Source: Talaromyces rugulosus (lineage: Eukaryota > Ascomycota > Eurotiomycetes > Eurotiales > Trichocomaceae). From it: DNA of 64,000 bases. The stretch is taken from NCBI RefSeq assembly GCF_013368755.1, contig NC_049565.1, forward strand, positions 3,720,001-3,784,000. The letters are read 5' to 3'. The notes under the pieces are model-generated. The model saw only the letters and a list, made by a program, of their open reading frames with translations. It did not search any database and had not been told where the DNA came from. Every line of letters begins with the position of its first letter. Position 1 is the stretch's first letter. The translations under genes and the position numbers were made by a program. This document shows positions 35,893 to 45,916 of the stretch, in pieces.

Positions 35893-35918
35893 GTGGTCGG
35901 CCGCGAACTCCTTACGAT

Positions 35919-37187
35919 ATGCCCCGATGGGGAAGACCACCAGGGGTACGAAATGGGAAACAGGCCCGCCGGAGGGCCACACAATGGGAGGATTTCGACG
36001 GCGTGCGTTTTGAGGAGATTGATGGCGACGACGACGGTGACGATGCAGTTCTCGGCAGCCTACAGCGACATGGAACCAAGGGAAATAATAATACGAGTAG
36101 CACACGTGAGGTACGACTTAGGAATGATGATGGGTATGATTACGACAGCGAATTATCGGACGGCGAAGACTTTGACCTGAACGACGACGCCGACAGTACG
36201 GTGGCCTTTGCCGTGCAATTGGCCATGCGTGATAAAGAGGACATGCTGGTCGAGAAGGCTTTGGAGCGGATTAGACGGGCTCAGATGCTTGGCAAGAAGA
36301 ATGTCCGTCTTTCCCAAGAAGAGCTAGATGCGTTGGACCGAAGACGCAAGCAAGCAGCCAGCAGCAAAAAAGTTCCTCTCTCGAAAGCGACTGGCTTTAC
36401 TCGCCCGTTGGATAGCAAGCGACGCAAAAGTGGCGAGCTGGCCAAGACGTCGTCTCAAGCTGAGCGCCGACGAAGCTCACAAGAACAATATCTTCTAGAC
36501 GAGTCTTCTATCGCTTACGCCAAAGCGTCTTCAGGTGCGTTTCATGCAGCCCCAAATAACCGCCCATCAAGCTCTTCATCCCGCCCTCGAACACCTACCA
36601 TGCAATCACTACGTCCACAATCTAGTGCCAATTCGCCTCTAACCATGCATCAACCTGCCTACGGTCAACGCTACCCTGATCGTGACCCTCTACAACCGGC
36701 TTCTCCACGTGATGCTCCTTATATCCGAGCTCTTCCTGACGATCCTCAATGGGCTCCGCGACAGCGATCCTCGTCCAACGCAGCACCATATCCTGTGGAC
36801 AATTTTATGTATGGCCAGCCTTATGGACTTGGACCAGGCGACCCACGCCTCAACTACAATGGTCGCCGCTATGCTCCCACCAGTATGCCATATAACGGGT
36901 CTGGCTATCCACCCGTATCTGAAGAGCCTCGTCGCGGGTCCTCTGGTCGTCAGACCCGAGCCGAGTCTTCAGAAGAGGAATCGAGCAGCGAGGACGAGGA
37001 CGAGGACGAGGAAGAGGACAGTGAGGAAGAAGAGGATGATGATGACGGAGAGCATGGCGTGCAGGTGGCGGTCGTTGAACAGCCACCGATTCGTAAGCCT
37101 GCCGCGCGTACTACAGCTGCCCAGAACAAAAACAACAACAACAACAACAACAACAATACTCGCCCACGTCGTCGCAATGGTCGCTAA
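35919..37187 (+). CDS. Acidic, low-complexity protein of unknown function
   Basis: Single 422-aa frame with no visible intron. It begins 26 nt after the PRA1 stop. It has an Asp-rich N-terminal region (DGDDDGDDA, DGYDYDSELSDGED). A helical charged core at about 85-140 contains MLVEKALERIRRAQ and LSQEELDALDRRRKQ and looks like the only folded or conserved part. The Ser/Pro/Tyr-rich middle is disordered. It ends with a long Glu/Asp run (about 350-375) and a poly-Asn stretch before a basic terminus. I do not recognise a domain. The basic patches suggest a nuclear or RNA-linked role, but that is a guess. The real start could lie further downstream, or the transcript may share the PRA1 leader. Confidence 0.72.
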   Translation: MPRWGRPPGVRNGKQARRRATQWEDFDGVRFEEIDGDDDGDDAVLGSLQRHGTKGNNNTSSTREVRLRNDDGYDYDSELSDGEDFDLNDDADSTVAFAVQLAMRDKEDMLVEKALERIRRAQMLGKKNVRLSQEELDALDRRRKQAASSKKVPLSKATGFTRPLDSKRRKSGELAKTSSQAERRRSSQEQYLLDESSIAYAKASSGAFHAAPNNRPSSSSSRPRTPTMQSLRPQSSANSPLTMHQPAYGQRYPDRDPLQPASPRDAPYIRALPDDPQWAPRQRSSSNAAPYPVDNFMYGQPYGLGPGDPRLNYNGRRYAPTSMPYNGSGYPPVSEEPRRGSSGRQTRAESSEEESSSEDEDEDEEEDSEEEEDDDDGEHGVQVAVVEQPPIRKPAARTTAAQNKNNNNNNNNNTRPRRRNGR

Positions 37188-37826
37188 TAAAATTCCTGTT
37201 TCCCAAGGAGTACCCCTTTTCATTTTTTATATTATTTTGGTCTTATATTTTTTGTCATGCGTGTTGTGTTGTCTTTTTCTTTTTTCTTCAAAAAGGGTTG
37301 GGTCAACCTCATCGTGGTTTATTCGGCAAGGAGTTGTACAGAGGATGATTAATGTTTTTCAGTCTCTTTCAGCTATAGAATTATACAATCTTAATCCGTG
37401 TCATTCAGAAGGACGGAGTAGTAATATTGAGTACGTAGTAAGTTCAGAGTACCCTTGGCGCGCTCTGACCTGACCGAATGATCGCCGGTAGCTTATATCT
37501 TAGCTGCGTCAGCATCTCGAATTCTCGTGAAGCAAATGGCTGGACGGAATACTTCAATGTCAATTATGGTCAAGCAGTGACTAATTCATGTACAACCGCG
37601 AACCCACGGATATGCAGGGTTGTGCGACTTGCGCGCGCTGCCGGCGATGACGTCGTTGACGCGGTGGAGCCCGAGTGAAGTCATCAGCTTTTTTGCCGAT
37701 TTTTCAACGTCCGAAAACAAGTACATATTAACCAGAGCCACTCGCCGCAGCTGTGGTATCTGGGATCTCTTCACTTCTTGACGCGTTTCTCACCGAAACT
37801 CAAAAAAGGGGTTGCCTGCTGCAGTC
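37188..37826. other. Spacer before the Sfk1-family gene
   Basis: No gene is seen. The left ~200 bp is T-rich 3' flank. The rest is the upstream region of the Sfk1-family gene and carries no motif I can assign with confidence. Confidence 0.3.
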
Positions 37827-38865
37827 ATGTGGATCATCTCGTTCTGGCTGCTGCCCGTCATATCGGCCATAGTATGGCTCGCGATGCTGATTGCCATGTT
37901 ATCGACATGGGCTGCGCAGGGGAAGCCTCGCTATTCCGAAATGTCGGTTGACGAACATGTGCCGTATGTCTCCTCGCTTTGTATTCTTGCTGTTGTTCTA
38001 ACTGACATCTTTTTTATAGATACATCTCCGACATTGGCGCGAGGGGGCTCAAACCTCTGTTTATCGCCATGGGCAGTGTCACTGTGGTCACGCTTGATCT
38101 GGCTTTTCTGGCCGAGCGCTGGATGCGACACAGTGGGCATTTGGTGAGAAACAAAGGCCGGTTCGACAAGGCCTGCTCTATCATTTCGCTCTTCTTTGCT
38201 GCGGCGGGCGCTGCCGGGCTTATTTTGCTTACGATTTTCGATACTGTGCGGCATCCGAGCATGCATCGCGCTTTTCTGGGCTTGTTCATGTAGGCTCTTT
38301 TTCCTCGGGGAGTCTCATCTGGATGATGGACTGACTGTAGTTTTTATAGTGGCGGCTACCTGATCAGCGCGATTTTCATCTGTCTGGAATACCTACGCAT
38401 GGGCATCTTCTACCGCAGCAAGTACGTCGTACTGATCGTCAGTTTCTGGATCAAGGCGATCTTCGTCGTCGTGGAGCTGGCCCTGGCTATTGCGTTTGGA
38501 GTTTTGGACAAGGTGTCGAAACGTCAGAATGCTGCTGCGATTATTGAATGGGGTGCGTCCAACAAACAAAAAGTATCTCGCAAGACTTGAATCTCGTGTC
38601 GACTAACATATTCTCTTTAGTTATTTCCTTCATTTTCACCTTTTACGTTCTCTCGTTCGTCATTGATCTACTACCGTCGGTACGCCGGCGCCATCATCTT
38701 CCGCAGGGCGAAAAGGGATTGCAGATGAGCAGCCGGCCCAGTGCCAGCTCTGGAGCTTTGCCTAATAATAACCTGACCTACGAGGAGCCAGTCACTACGG
38801 ATTCGATGGGCGACAGAGGAAACACCTACCGCGGCCAGGTAATCCATGGGGGGAACGCTGTATAA
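37827..38865 (+). CDS. Frag1/DRAM/Sfk1-family membrane protein
   Basis: Four exons, 37827-37963, 38020-38289, 38350-38552 and 38621-38865, give 284 aa. Six hydrophobic segments are visible. The first is at the very N-terminus (WIISFWLLPVISAIVWLAMLIAML). It is followed by the family's extracellular YISDIGARGLKPLF motif, rebuilt across the first splice. Others lie at FIAMGSVTVVTLDLAF, FFAAAGAAGLILLT, GGYLISAIFICLEY and in the C-terminal third. A cytosolic Ser/Asn-rich tail ends the protein. The family (PF10277) includes yeast Sfk1, which acts with the PI 4-kinase Stt4 at the plasma membrane, and DRAM and PGAP2-related proteins. The Sfk1-type role is inferred from the soluble tail and length. 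Confidence 0.87.
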
Positions 38866-39417
38866 ATTTTTTATGGTTGTTTATGACTCATGACCGCGTT
38901 TAGCGCTTAGAATATGTACTATGTGTATGATGGTTAGAGGATATATTATTATATAATGCCGATAATTAATACCAGCAATTCAATATTTACTTGCTAGTAG
39001 ATTTATTTAACAGAAAATCATCAATAATTGAAATAGCGGTGTTGCGTTGCCGAGTAACAAACCTCTCCACCGACTATTGTCCCTAGCTCTTGAATTTTAA
39101 CGTTAAAAATACTAGCCTTGCCTTGACTCACCGACAATTTGGTTTTGTACCACTATGTAGTTAATGTTTTGGCTGCTACGAGCTAGTCTGGACTGTTCTA
39201 TCAACTAACAAACACTAGGCGCTGTCGTCGGGATTGACGACGGGAGCCGTTGAGCTTTTTTTTACCTTCTCCATATTCTTCTCAAGATATACTCGACTCT
39301 GTCCTTTTTTCTTAATGACTGTTCATCATTCTACACTTTATAATTAATCCATTCCACAAGACTGAAACTTCATACATTGATGCTCACATATACCCTCGCA
39401 TAATAATCATAATAATA
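38866..39417. other. AT-rich spacer before the phosphatase gene
   Basis: No gene is seen. The stretch is AT-rich 3' flank on the left and a leader with TAATAATAATCAT-type repeats immediately before the ATG at 39418. Confidence 0.3.
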
Positions 39418-40608
39418 ATGGCTGAAAGCTTCGTTCTGGGCTCTGCGGATCGCCCGTTTGATAACATATTGAATTTTCGCGATGTCGGAAGGTCGATTAA
39501 CGGGTTCAATGGGTCCAAGTAGGTTTTCTGTATCTATACGTTTTATTTTCCTTGTCGATTAACTGTTCATAGGTTACTCAGAGAAGGCGTTCTGTTTCGC
39601 GGTGCCAGGGTATGCATCTTTCATATTTCTTACCAGACTGGTAGGCAGGCAGTAATAGCTAATGGATAATAAATGTCCAGCCAGACGATGCATCTGAGCG
39701 CGACAAGCAGCGATTGACAGACGAGATTGGTCTGGGGACTATAATTGATTTGCGCTCGAGGTGGGCTTTCTCTCTCTTTCTGGATACTCTAAAGTGAATG
39801 CAACTCATGCATCGCAGCACTGAACATGCATTCGCTGCACAAAGACGCCAGAATGCCCGTTTAATCGAAAACGCAGACGCTGCAGACCCAGAGAATTCTG
39901 TTTCTGTTTCTACTAATGATAATGAGCATCTACTCAATTTGCCGCAAGTCAAACGACGCATGATCAGTATGACCGGCCGCGCGTTTGAGAGAATGCTTCT
40001 CTGGCGTTTGGACTGGTATAACTTCATGTACCTCCCCATTTTATATCTCTTTATTTAGATTAAAAGGGAAAAAAAAAACTAATTCAAACAGAAAAGCACT
40101 CGGCCTCGCTGCATCAGGCTACCGCACCGACGCAGCCCGCCTCGTCGCTACCAATGTAATGAAACCGCGCGGTCTGATCGGGCTTGCGCAGGATATGCTC
40201 GACTGCGCCGGCGCTGAGATTCGCGAGATCTTCGACATTTTGGCCGACAGCGCCGCTTATCCCGTTGTGGTTCACTGTACGCAGGGCAAAGACCGCACAG
40301 GGCTGATTATTCTGTTATTGCTGCTGCTGCTCGTCGAGACGACGGCGGTCGACATCCCGCTAAACACGATAAGCGCGGATTATGTCAAGTCCGAGACTGA
40401 ACTTGAGCCAGAGTTGGAGTATCTGATGAAGGAGATTACGCAGATCGGGCTGGATGAGGATTATGCCAAGTGTCCGCCGGGTTTTGCAGAGGCGGTTAGG
40501 GAGTATCTGGATTCAAAGTATGGAGGAGTCAAGGCGTATTTGCTCTCGATTGGGGTTGGGGAGGAGAAGATGGATACGATTTGTCAACGGTTGGTGTTGG
40601 AGAGATAG
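39418..40608 (+). CDS. Tyrosine/dual-specificity phosphatase (Y_phosphatase3 type)
   Basis: Five exons, 39418-39518, 39573-39609, 39681-39760, 39818-40027 and 40092-40608, give 314 aa. The N-terminal NILNFRDVGR and VLFRGARPDD blocks and the IDLRS element are typical of the atypical tyrosine phosphatase family that includes bacterial and fungal Y_phosphatase3 (PF13350) enzymes. The P-loop is HCTQGKDRTG with nucleophile Cys205 and Arg211. The Lys and Asp in the loop resemble lipid-phosphatase-like members such as MptpB, so a phosphoinositide substrate is possible. A run of eight leucines follows the P-loop helix. No signal peptide is present. The 37-nt second exon is supported by phase and motif continuity (LFRGAR to PDD). 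Confidence 0.9.
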
Positions 40609-40705
40609 TAGTTCTTGTTGCACATGTGCTGAGATACCCTGAATTTTTTTTTCTTTGTACTAAGATAATAAACATGTATAATTTGATATCCTCAAGTACG
40701 TATAA

Positions 40706-43700
40706 TCAAGCGTATTCACTTCGGTCTTTCCACTCTGGTTGAAGATAGCTCCAGTCCTGCGCAAAATCAAAGCCAGACGTGTATTTCCCATATGCCACAA
40801 GCTCGACCTGCTCTAGTTTTGCCTCCTTGTCTGTAAGGGCCCACAGGCTCATTCCCAAAGTGTTTGGTCTGTTCTTCTGTGTATTTATAATACCCGGCTG
40901 AAAGGAAAAGACAGATTGAGGGCCAATATGTGGGAGATAGTGACCGAATTGATACCCATTCAGCCATATATACACCACTGCGGGGACAGAGGCAGATGCA
41001 TTGACCTTTAAGCCGAGCGGCACATCCAGGCCATTGTCAATGTCCAAGGTGAAATTTGTAATGTAGAATCTACCAGACGCACCAGACACTCCATCGTAGG
41101 GTGCTGAAGTGTCCCAGGAATCATCAGGTTGAAAGCCCGGAAGGTGCCACCCCATACGCTCTGCGTACAAACCGCCTTCATTCATGGGGCCACGAGTCGG
41201 ATCGATATTCTTCTCTCCTCCGGCGTTTCCTTGGATTTTCCACGATGAAAAGTTACCCTCGCCCTGCAGAACTGCGCCAAGTATACCACGTGGATTCTGT
41301 GCGCCTTCTGGCTTGACGTTGTCCTCGTCGTGGCCTGTATAGTCGGTCAGGATTGTAAGCACGTTATCTTCGTTACTGTCTCTCAGTGTTGTTTTGAGGG
41401 AACTTGTATTGAATTTTAGAACATCAGACGTTGTTGCCAGACTGGAATTGCCAGGCGAGCCGCCAACGTATTGACCGTTTAGCCACGCAGACCATCCTGC
41501 CGCAACCCCGTTCTGAGCAGTGACATTTACCCCAGTAGCATTCAACGTCTTGAACCTTCCGCGATAGATTTTTGGTCCTGCGTGATACCCGTAATCACCA
41601 GAGTAAAGAACTGGAAGAGACAATGGGGTCACTGCGTTGACAGTCGTGTTTTTGTCGCAAATTGTCCATCGCGAATCGTCATAACCAGGATCGATCTCGG
41701 GAATAGCGTCGTGTGATTTCCACGATGTGAGTTTTGGAAGAGAGGTTGTGACGTTTTCTGTACCAGGGACTGTACCGATTAAACTGCCGTATGGTGTGCG
41801 TTTCGTGGCAATGGTCTTTTTGTTCCACTTGATCGAAGTTACCGACGAATTTCCTGTATATACCCTAGCATCCCATATTAGAATAATTTCTTAAGAATAC
41901 ACGCTGAGTATGAAGTAAAATGGAATGGTCCTAGAAACTGCCGTGAACATACTCGATAGATGTGGTAATCTCATTATCACCGACAATCTCAATGCTGCTC
42001 CCTTTGAATGAGGCTCCCCTGACAAGATACGGCCCAATGACAAATATATGCTGATCAGGCTTCACAATTGGGTCCAATGTTTGCGGTGGCGCAAAAAAGT
42101 TCCATGCCGTGACCTTGTCGAGAAGGTATACTATCAGTCCGTTTGAGAACTGAACCACCGAGATGCCTTCAGCTTGCGTGTATGTGTATACAGTACCGTG
42201 ACTGGTCTGAGAAGCTGTCACGTTTGATTCGCCATGTACTGTGAAATTCAGCGAAGAAGTATCTAATAATGCAAAACTTCCTGCTTGCCCGATATTAAGA
42301 TAGAGTGCAAGGACATCAGCATCAAGAGTTGCATATGTGAGCACATCTACGGAGCTGAAAAGAAGTGTCGATTCTCCTAGCTTGTAATCCGTGACAATAA
42401 TTTTGCTTTGACGACCAGCTAATTCAACATCCGGAATATCGATAGTGCCTATTGGAAGAGTTTAAAAAGGAGCTTTAATTGAATGATGAAACTTGACCCA
42501 CCTTTTGATGTTTCAACCGTGATACTAAACTCGGTGGTGTCCTGTGAAGCGCTATCATCATGCGAAACAATATAAAACCCTGCATTCGTCTGTGGGTTTC
42601 TCAACGCCCAAGTGAATATGCTCGAATCGCTTGTATAGTCCGTTCCGTTTCCAACCATGTCTGTCTCTAAAAGACCTGATGACACTCGGGTGAATAAACC
42701 TAAAAGTTTGGTTTGCTTCAGCTTGTCTCGAATTTCTCGAGTCTCTCGCAAAGGAGCGTCGTAGTCATATGACGTGTATACTACTGGTGCCGCACTGTAA
42801 CCCCAGTTTGTACCCCCGTAGGCCATGTACAGACTCTGCAAAGTCACTCTAGAACCGACATTGTTCTTATAGAAAACATCTGCAAAATCCGGTTCAAGAG
42901 ACGAGCTGCAGTCATCGTAGAAATAGCCTCCCCAGGGTTGAAAATAGCCGCCTTGAAATTCAGGCAAGTATTCAGGCTGAGTAAATGAGTAGTTCTGGAA
43001 CCATTGGTAGTAAGTGCGAATGAGCTGGAATCCGGCCTCAGGATCTGTACAAGACAAACCCCCGGGGTAGCTATCCAAGCCGTATACATCGACCGCACCA
43101 CTGACATCGTTGTAATCTGTTGACCAGCTGACACTGCGCATCCCCTTTTCATTGCTAGTACTCGGTACCACAATGCCAGCATCAGCGAGAGCCTGCGAAA
43201 TCTGCTCCATGTATACGACCAGTGTATTGTTGGCGCTATAGCTGGTTTCTTGCAGTTCATTCTCATGCTGAACAAGAATCACTGGCCCACCCTCGGTTAT
43301 TTGGTTGGCAGCGATGATTTTGCCCAGTTTTTGCATCCAGGGATACCATTGTTGATAGTACTGGGGATCACTTGTGCGCTCTTCCCCGAGCTGGCCATTT
43401 GCGGCCCAAAGAGCATATCCTCCTGCAGAAGTCTCGCCATTACTGTATGGTCCTGGGCGGGCAATGACATAGATTCCGGATTGTTTCGCGTAATCAAACA
43501 AACGTTGGATATTGTGCGCCCCGGTCTCGAAGTCATAATGGTCTTTGGAAGCGCTATGGTAACTCCAGAAGAAGTACACTGCAAAAAAATATTCAGACTT
43601 GGCTCAGTTTACATGGCGACGTCCACCTACCAGAAACGGCATTAAAGCCATTGGCCTTTAATTTCTCGAAAACGTCCAGCCATAGCTCAGGCACGGGCAA

Positions 43701-43856
43701 GCGTTGATAGTGAAACTCTCCAGCAAAGACGAACAGCCTCTGGCCATTGACCGACAGACTGTATTTGTCCCAAGTGACCGGAGAAGAGGAGTTTGTTGCT
43801 AGCACGAGAGTCCAGATCCAGAAGAGGAAAGATACGACGGAACGGAAGAAGCCCAT
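40706..43856 (-). CDS. Secreted GH35 beta-galactosidase
   Basis: Four exons, 43856-43631, 43578-42502, 42448-41953 and 41864-40706, give 985 aa, the normal size of fungal GH35 enzymes. A signal peptide covers the first ~21 residues. The TIM barrel carries the family blocks [31 protein letters not shown] with acid/base Glu183, and YLPEFQGG with nucleophile Glu282. The C-terminal jelly-roll domains end in the sugar-binding module with the [14 protein letters not shown] motif. It cleaves terminal beta-D-galactosyl residues from galactans, xyloglucan side chains or lactose outside the cell. The third intron donor was set at GTATGT (41952), since other nearby GTs break the frame. It is divergent from the ERG3-like gene across 777 bp. 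Confidence 0.94.
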
Positions 43857-44633
43857 TGCTGTCTTGGGTCGCTGTGCATACAGCACTAGTTTGTCTCGAT
43901 CTCTCCAGTGTTTGCACAATCTCGTCTCTTAAGCACTCTTCGCTTTCATTTATGGTCTGCGTATTTCGACATTGCATCACCCCGGCCTTTCGCACAAACG
44001 TACCCCGAACGCCGCATGATTGGTGGAACAAATACCATCCGGAGAAATGGACATCGCTCGACGTGCGATAAAGGTCGAGATTATCCTAGACAAATCCTTT
44101 TAGCCAGGGGACTATGCGGGGTGCGTTTATTGCTTACAGATTGCGGGGGAGTTCAATTATTTTGAGTAGTCATTTGCTGCCATTAACCCGAGCTGCGCAG
44201 ACCAGAAGCTGTCCTTGAATTGTTGCTCGCACAGAACTTCATATTGTGATGCAAATTATACTCTTGCTGATGAAGTTTTTCCCAAGTTGCTGGCAAAATA
44301 AAACCCGGGCAACGAGATGGCTTCAACCCATCTCGACATGGAGCTCTGGGGCATCAACATTGATTGGTAGAGAGCTGGCTATTATATATCGGAAATTCTC
44401 GGTTAGCACAGCAAATTTCACAATTATTTTTTTAGTCACTCCTAGAGTGTTGTCAGGTTGCACTGTCCAGTGTCCAGTCGTTGATGTAGGGATTGCCCGA
44501 GGTAGGTATACTCCGAAGTAGGGATTCGCCGTGGTAGGTATTTCCCGCATATAGATACTAGCAACATTGAATCCCCTGCTCGGAAAACCCTACAATCCAC
44601 AGGGGTATACCACTGTAACAAAAAGCATTCACT
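43857..44633. promoter_or_regulatory. Divergent promoter of the beta-galactosidase and ERG3-like genes
   Basis: No gene is seen. The right end holds a 32-bp imperfect tandem duplication (44486-44549) and a direct repeat of GTCCAGT (44465-44478). Carbon-repression or sterol-response sites could not be assigned with confidence. Confidence 0.4.
44486..44549. repeat. 32-bp imperfect tandem duplication upstream of the ERG3-like gene
   Basis: Units 44486-44517 and 44518-44549 match at 25 of 32 positions. They share the blocks GTAGGGATT and GGTAGGTAT. They end 84 bp before the desaturase ATG. Confidence 0.75.
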
Positions 44634-45694
44634 ATGGACGTTTTTCTAGATGTTCTGGATACCTTCGTCTTTGATCGACTATACGCTGCCATCCTTCCAG
44701 ATACAACTCCAGCCCCCGAATCTTCAGGGCTTCACAACAGACATGTTCGGCTTTACGTTCCTCTCCAGCCGTCCCAATGGGCAGATTCGAGTCTCTGGAA
44801 ACGAGACAACCTGCTCAGGCAGGGAATATCCCTTTTTCTGATTATATGGTAAGCACCGCGTCCTTCACATCCAAGAAAATAAAAATTGACAAACATGTTC
44901 CTATAACAGGGGATTGGGGCTGTTCATGTATCTGATAGGCAGCACTATAATGTACCACGCATTCTTCGACAAGACACTGCTCCACCATCCCAAATATCTC
45001 AAAGACCAAATCAAGATGGAGATAAAACAAGGCTTGGTCGCAATGCCCGTGATGGCCATCCTCACTGCACCGATTTTCCTCGCAGAGGTTCAGGGGTGGA
45101 CCAAGCTGTACGACTTCGCAGACGAGAGCCCATTCGGCTTGTATACTTGGCTGCAGTATCCTTTATTCATCGCTTTCACGGACACCGGGATATACTGGAT
45201 CCATCGATGGCTGCATCTACCTGCCGTTTACCGGCGGTTGCATAAGCCACACCACAAATGGATTGTACCCACGCCTTTTGCCAGTTATGCCTTTCATCCG
45301 CTTGACGGCTGGATGCAGAGTCTGCCTTATCATATATTCCCATTCATCTTTCCGCTGCAGAAATGTGCATACTTGGGCTTGTTCCTTTTTGTGACTCTCT
45401 GGACTGTTCTCATTCGTGAGTTGACCTTCATTCCCTTTTTCCTTTTGCAGAAGTGAACAGTTCCGGTACTAACTTCTCGTGTCCGCGACTATAGATGACG
45501 CCGAATACCTTTCAGAATCCAAAATCGTCAACGGGCCGCCATGCCATACGATGCACCATCTATATTTCAACTACAACTATGGCCAATTCACGACTTTCTG
45601 GGATCGTTTGAGTGGCACTTACCGAAAGCCCTATGGCGATGACTTGATCGGGTTTCAGAAGAAAGCAGCTCGAGTCGCGGGCAAACAAGATTGA
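44634..45694 (+). CDS. erg3: C-5 sterol desaturase (ERG3-like)
   Basis: Three exons, 44634-44848, 44910-45415 and 45495-45694, give 306 aa. All three histidine clusters of the fatty acid hydroxylase/sterol desaturase family are present: HRWLH, HKPHH and HTMHH. The ERG3-specific HDAEYLS element is completed across the second splice. Membrane helices flank the clusters. The enzyme introduces the C5-6 double bond into episterol-type precursors in the ER, a late ergosterol step, using oxygen and reductant. It is at the short end for fungal Erg3, with a brief N-terminus. This may mark one of the several erg3 paralogues usual in Aspergillus-type genomes rather than the main copy. Loss of Erg3 activity is known to affect azole response in fungi generally. 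Confidence 0.9.
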
Positions 45695-45916
45695 TTGGTC
45701 ACGAAGTGAACAATCTCAGGCAGCTACCGTGGTTCGATAATCCGTGTCAAGTTCTTAATGGCTGACTTAAACCCGACTAGAATGTGTATTTTTATGCCCA
45801 ATTAATCATGTATATCAATCAACCTGTATCGATCGATCTTCAGAATTCCTGCTCTGTCCTTAAATCCAGTGGATCATCAAACGAAGGTCACTCGCATTTT
45901 CCACATGAAAAGCAAA

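Noticed and set aside
41931..41953. Beta-galactosidase intron starting at GTTCAC or GTTTCT
   Set aside because: Those donors leave the wrong phase. The GTATGT at 41952 gives consensus and an overall open frame.
30308..44633. A secondary-metabolite cluster around the beta-galactosidase, transporter and regulators
   Set aside because: No polyketide synthase, NRPS, terpene cyclase or tailoring set is present. Neighbouring genes are mostly housekeeping.
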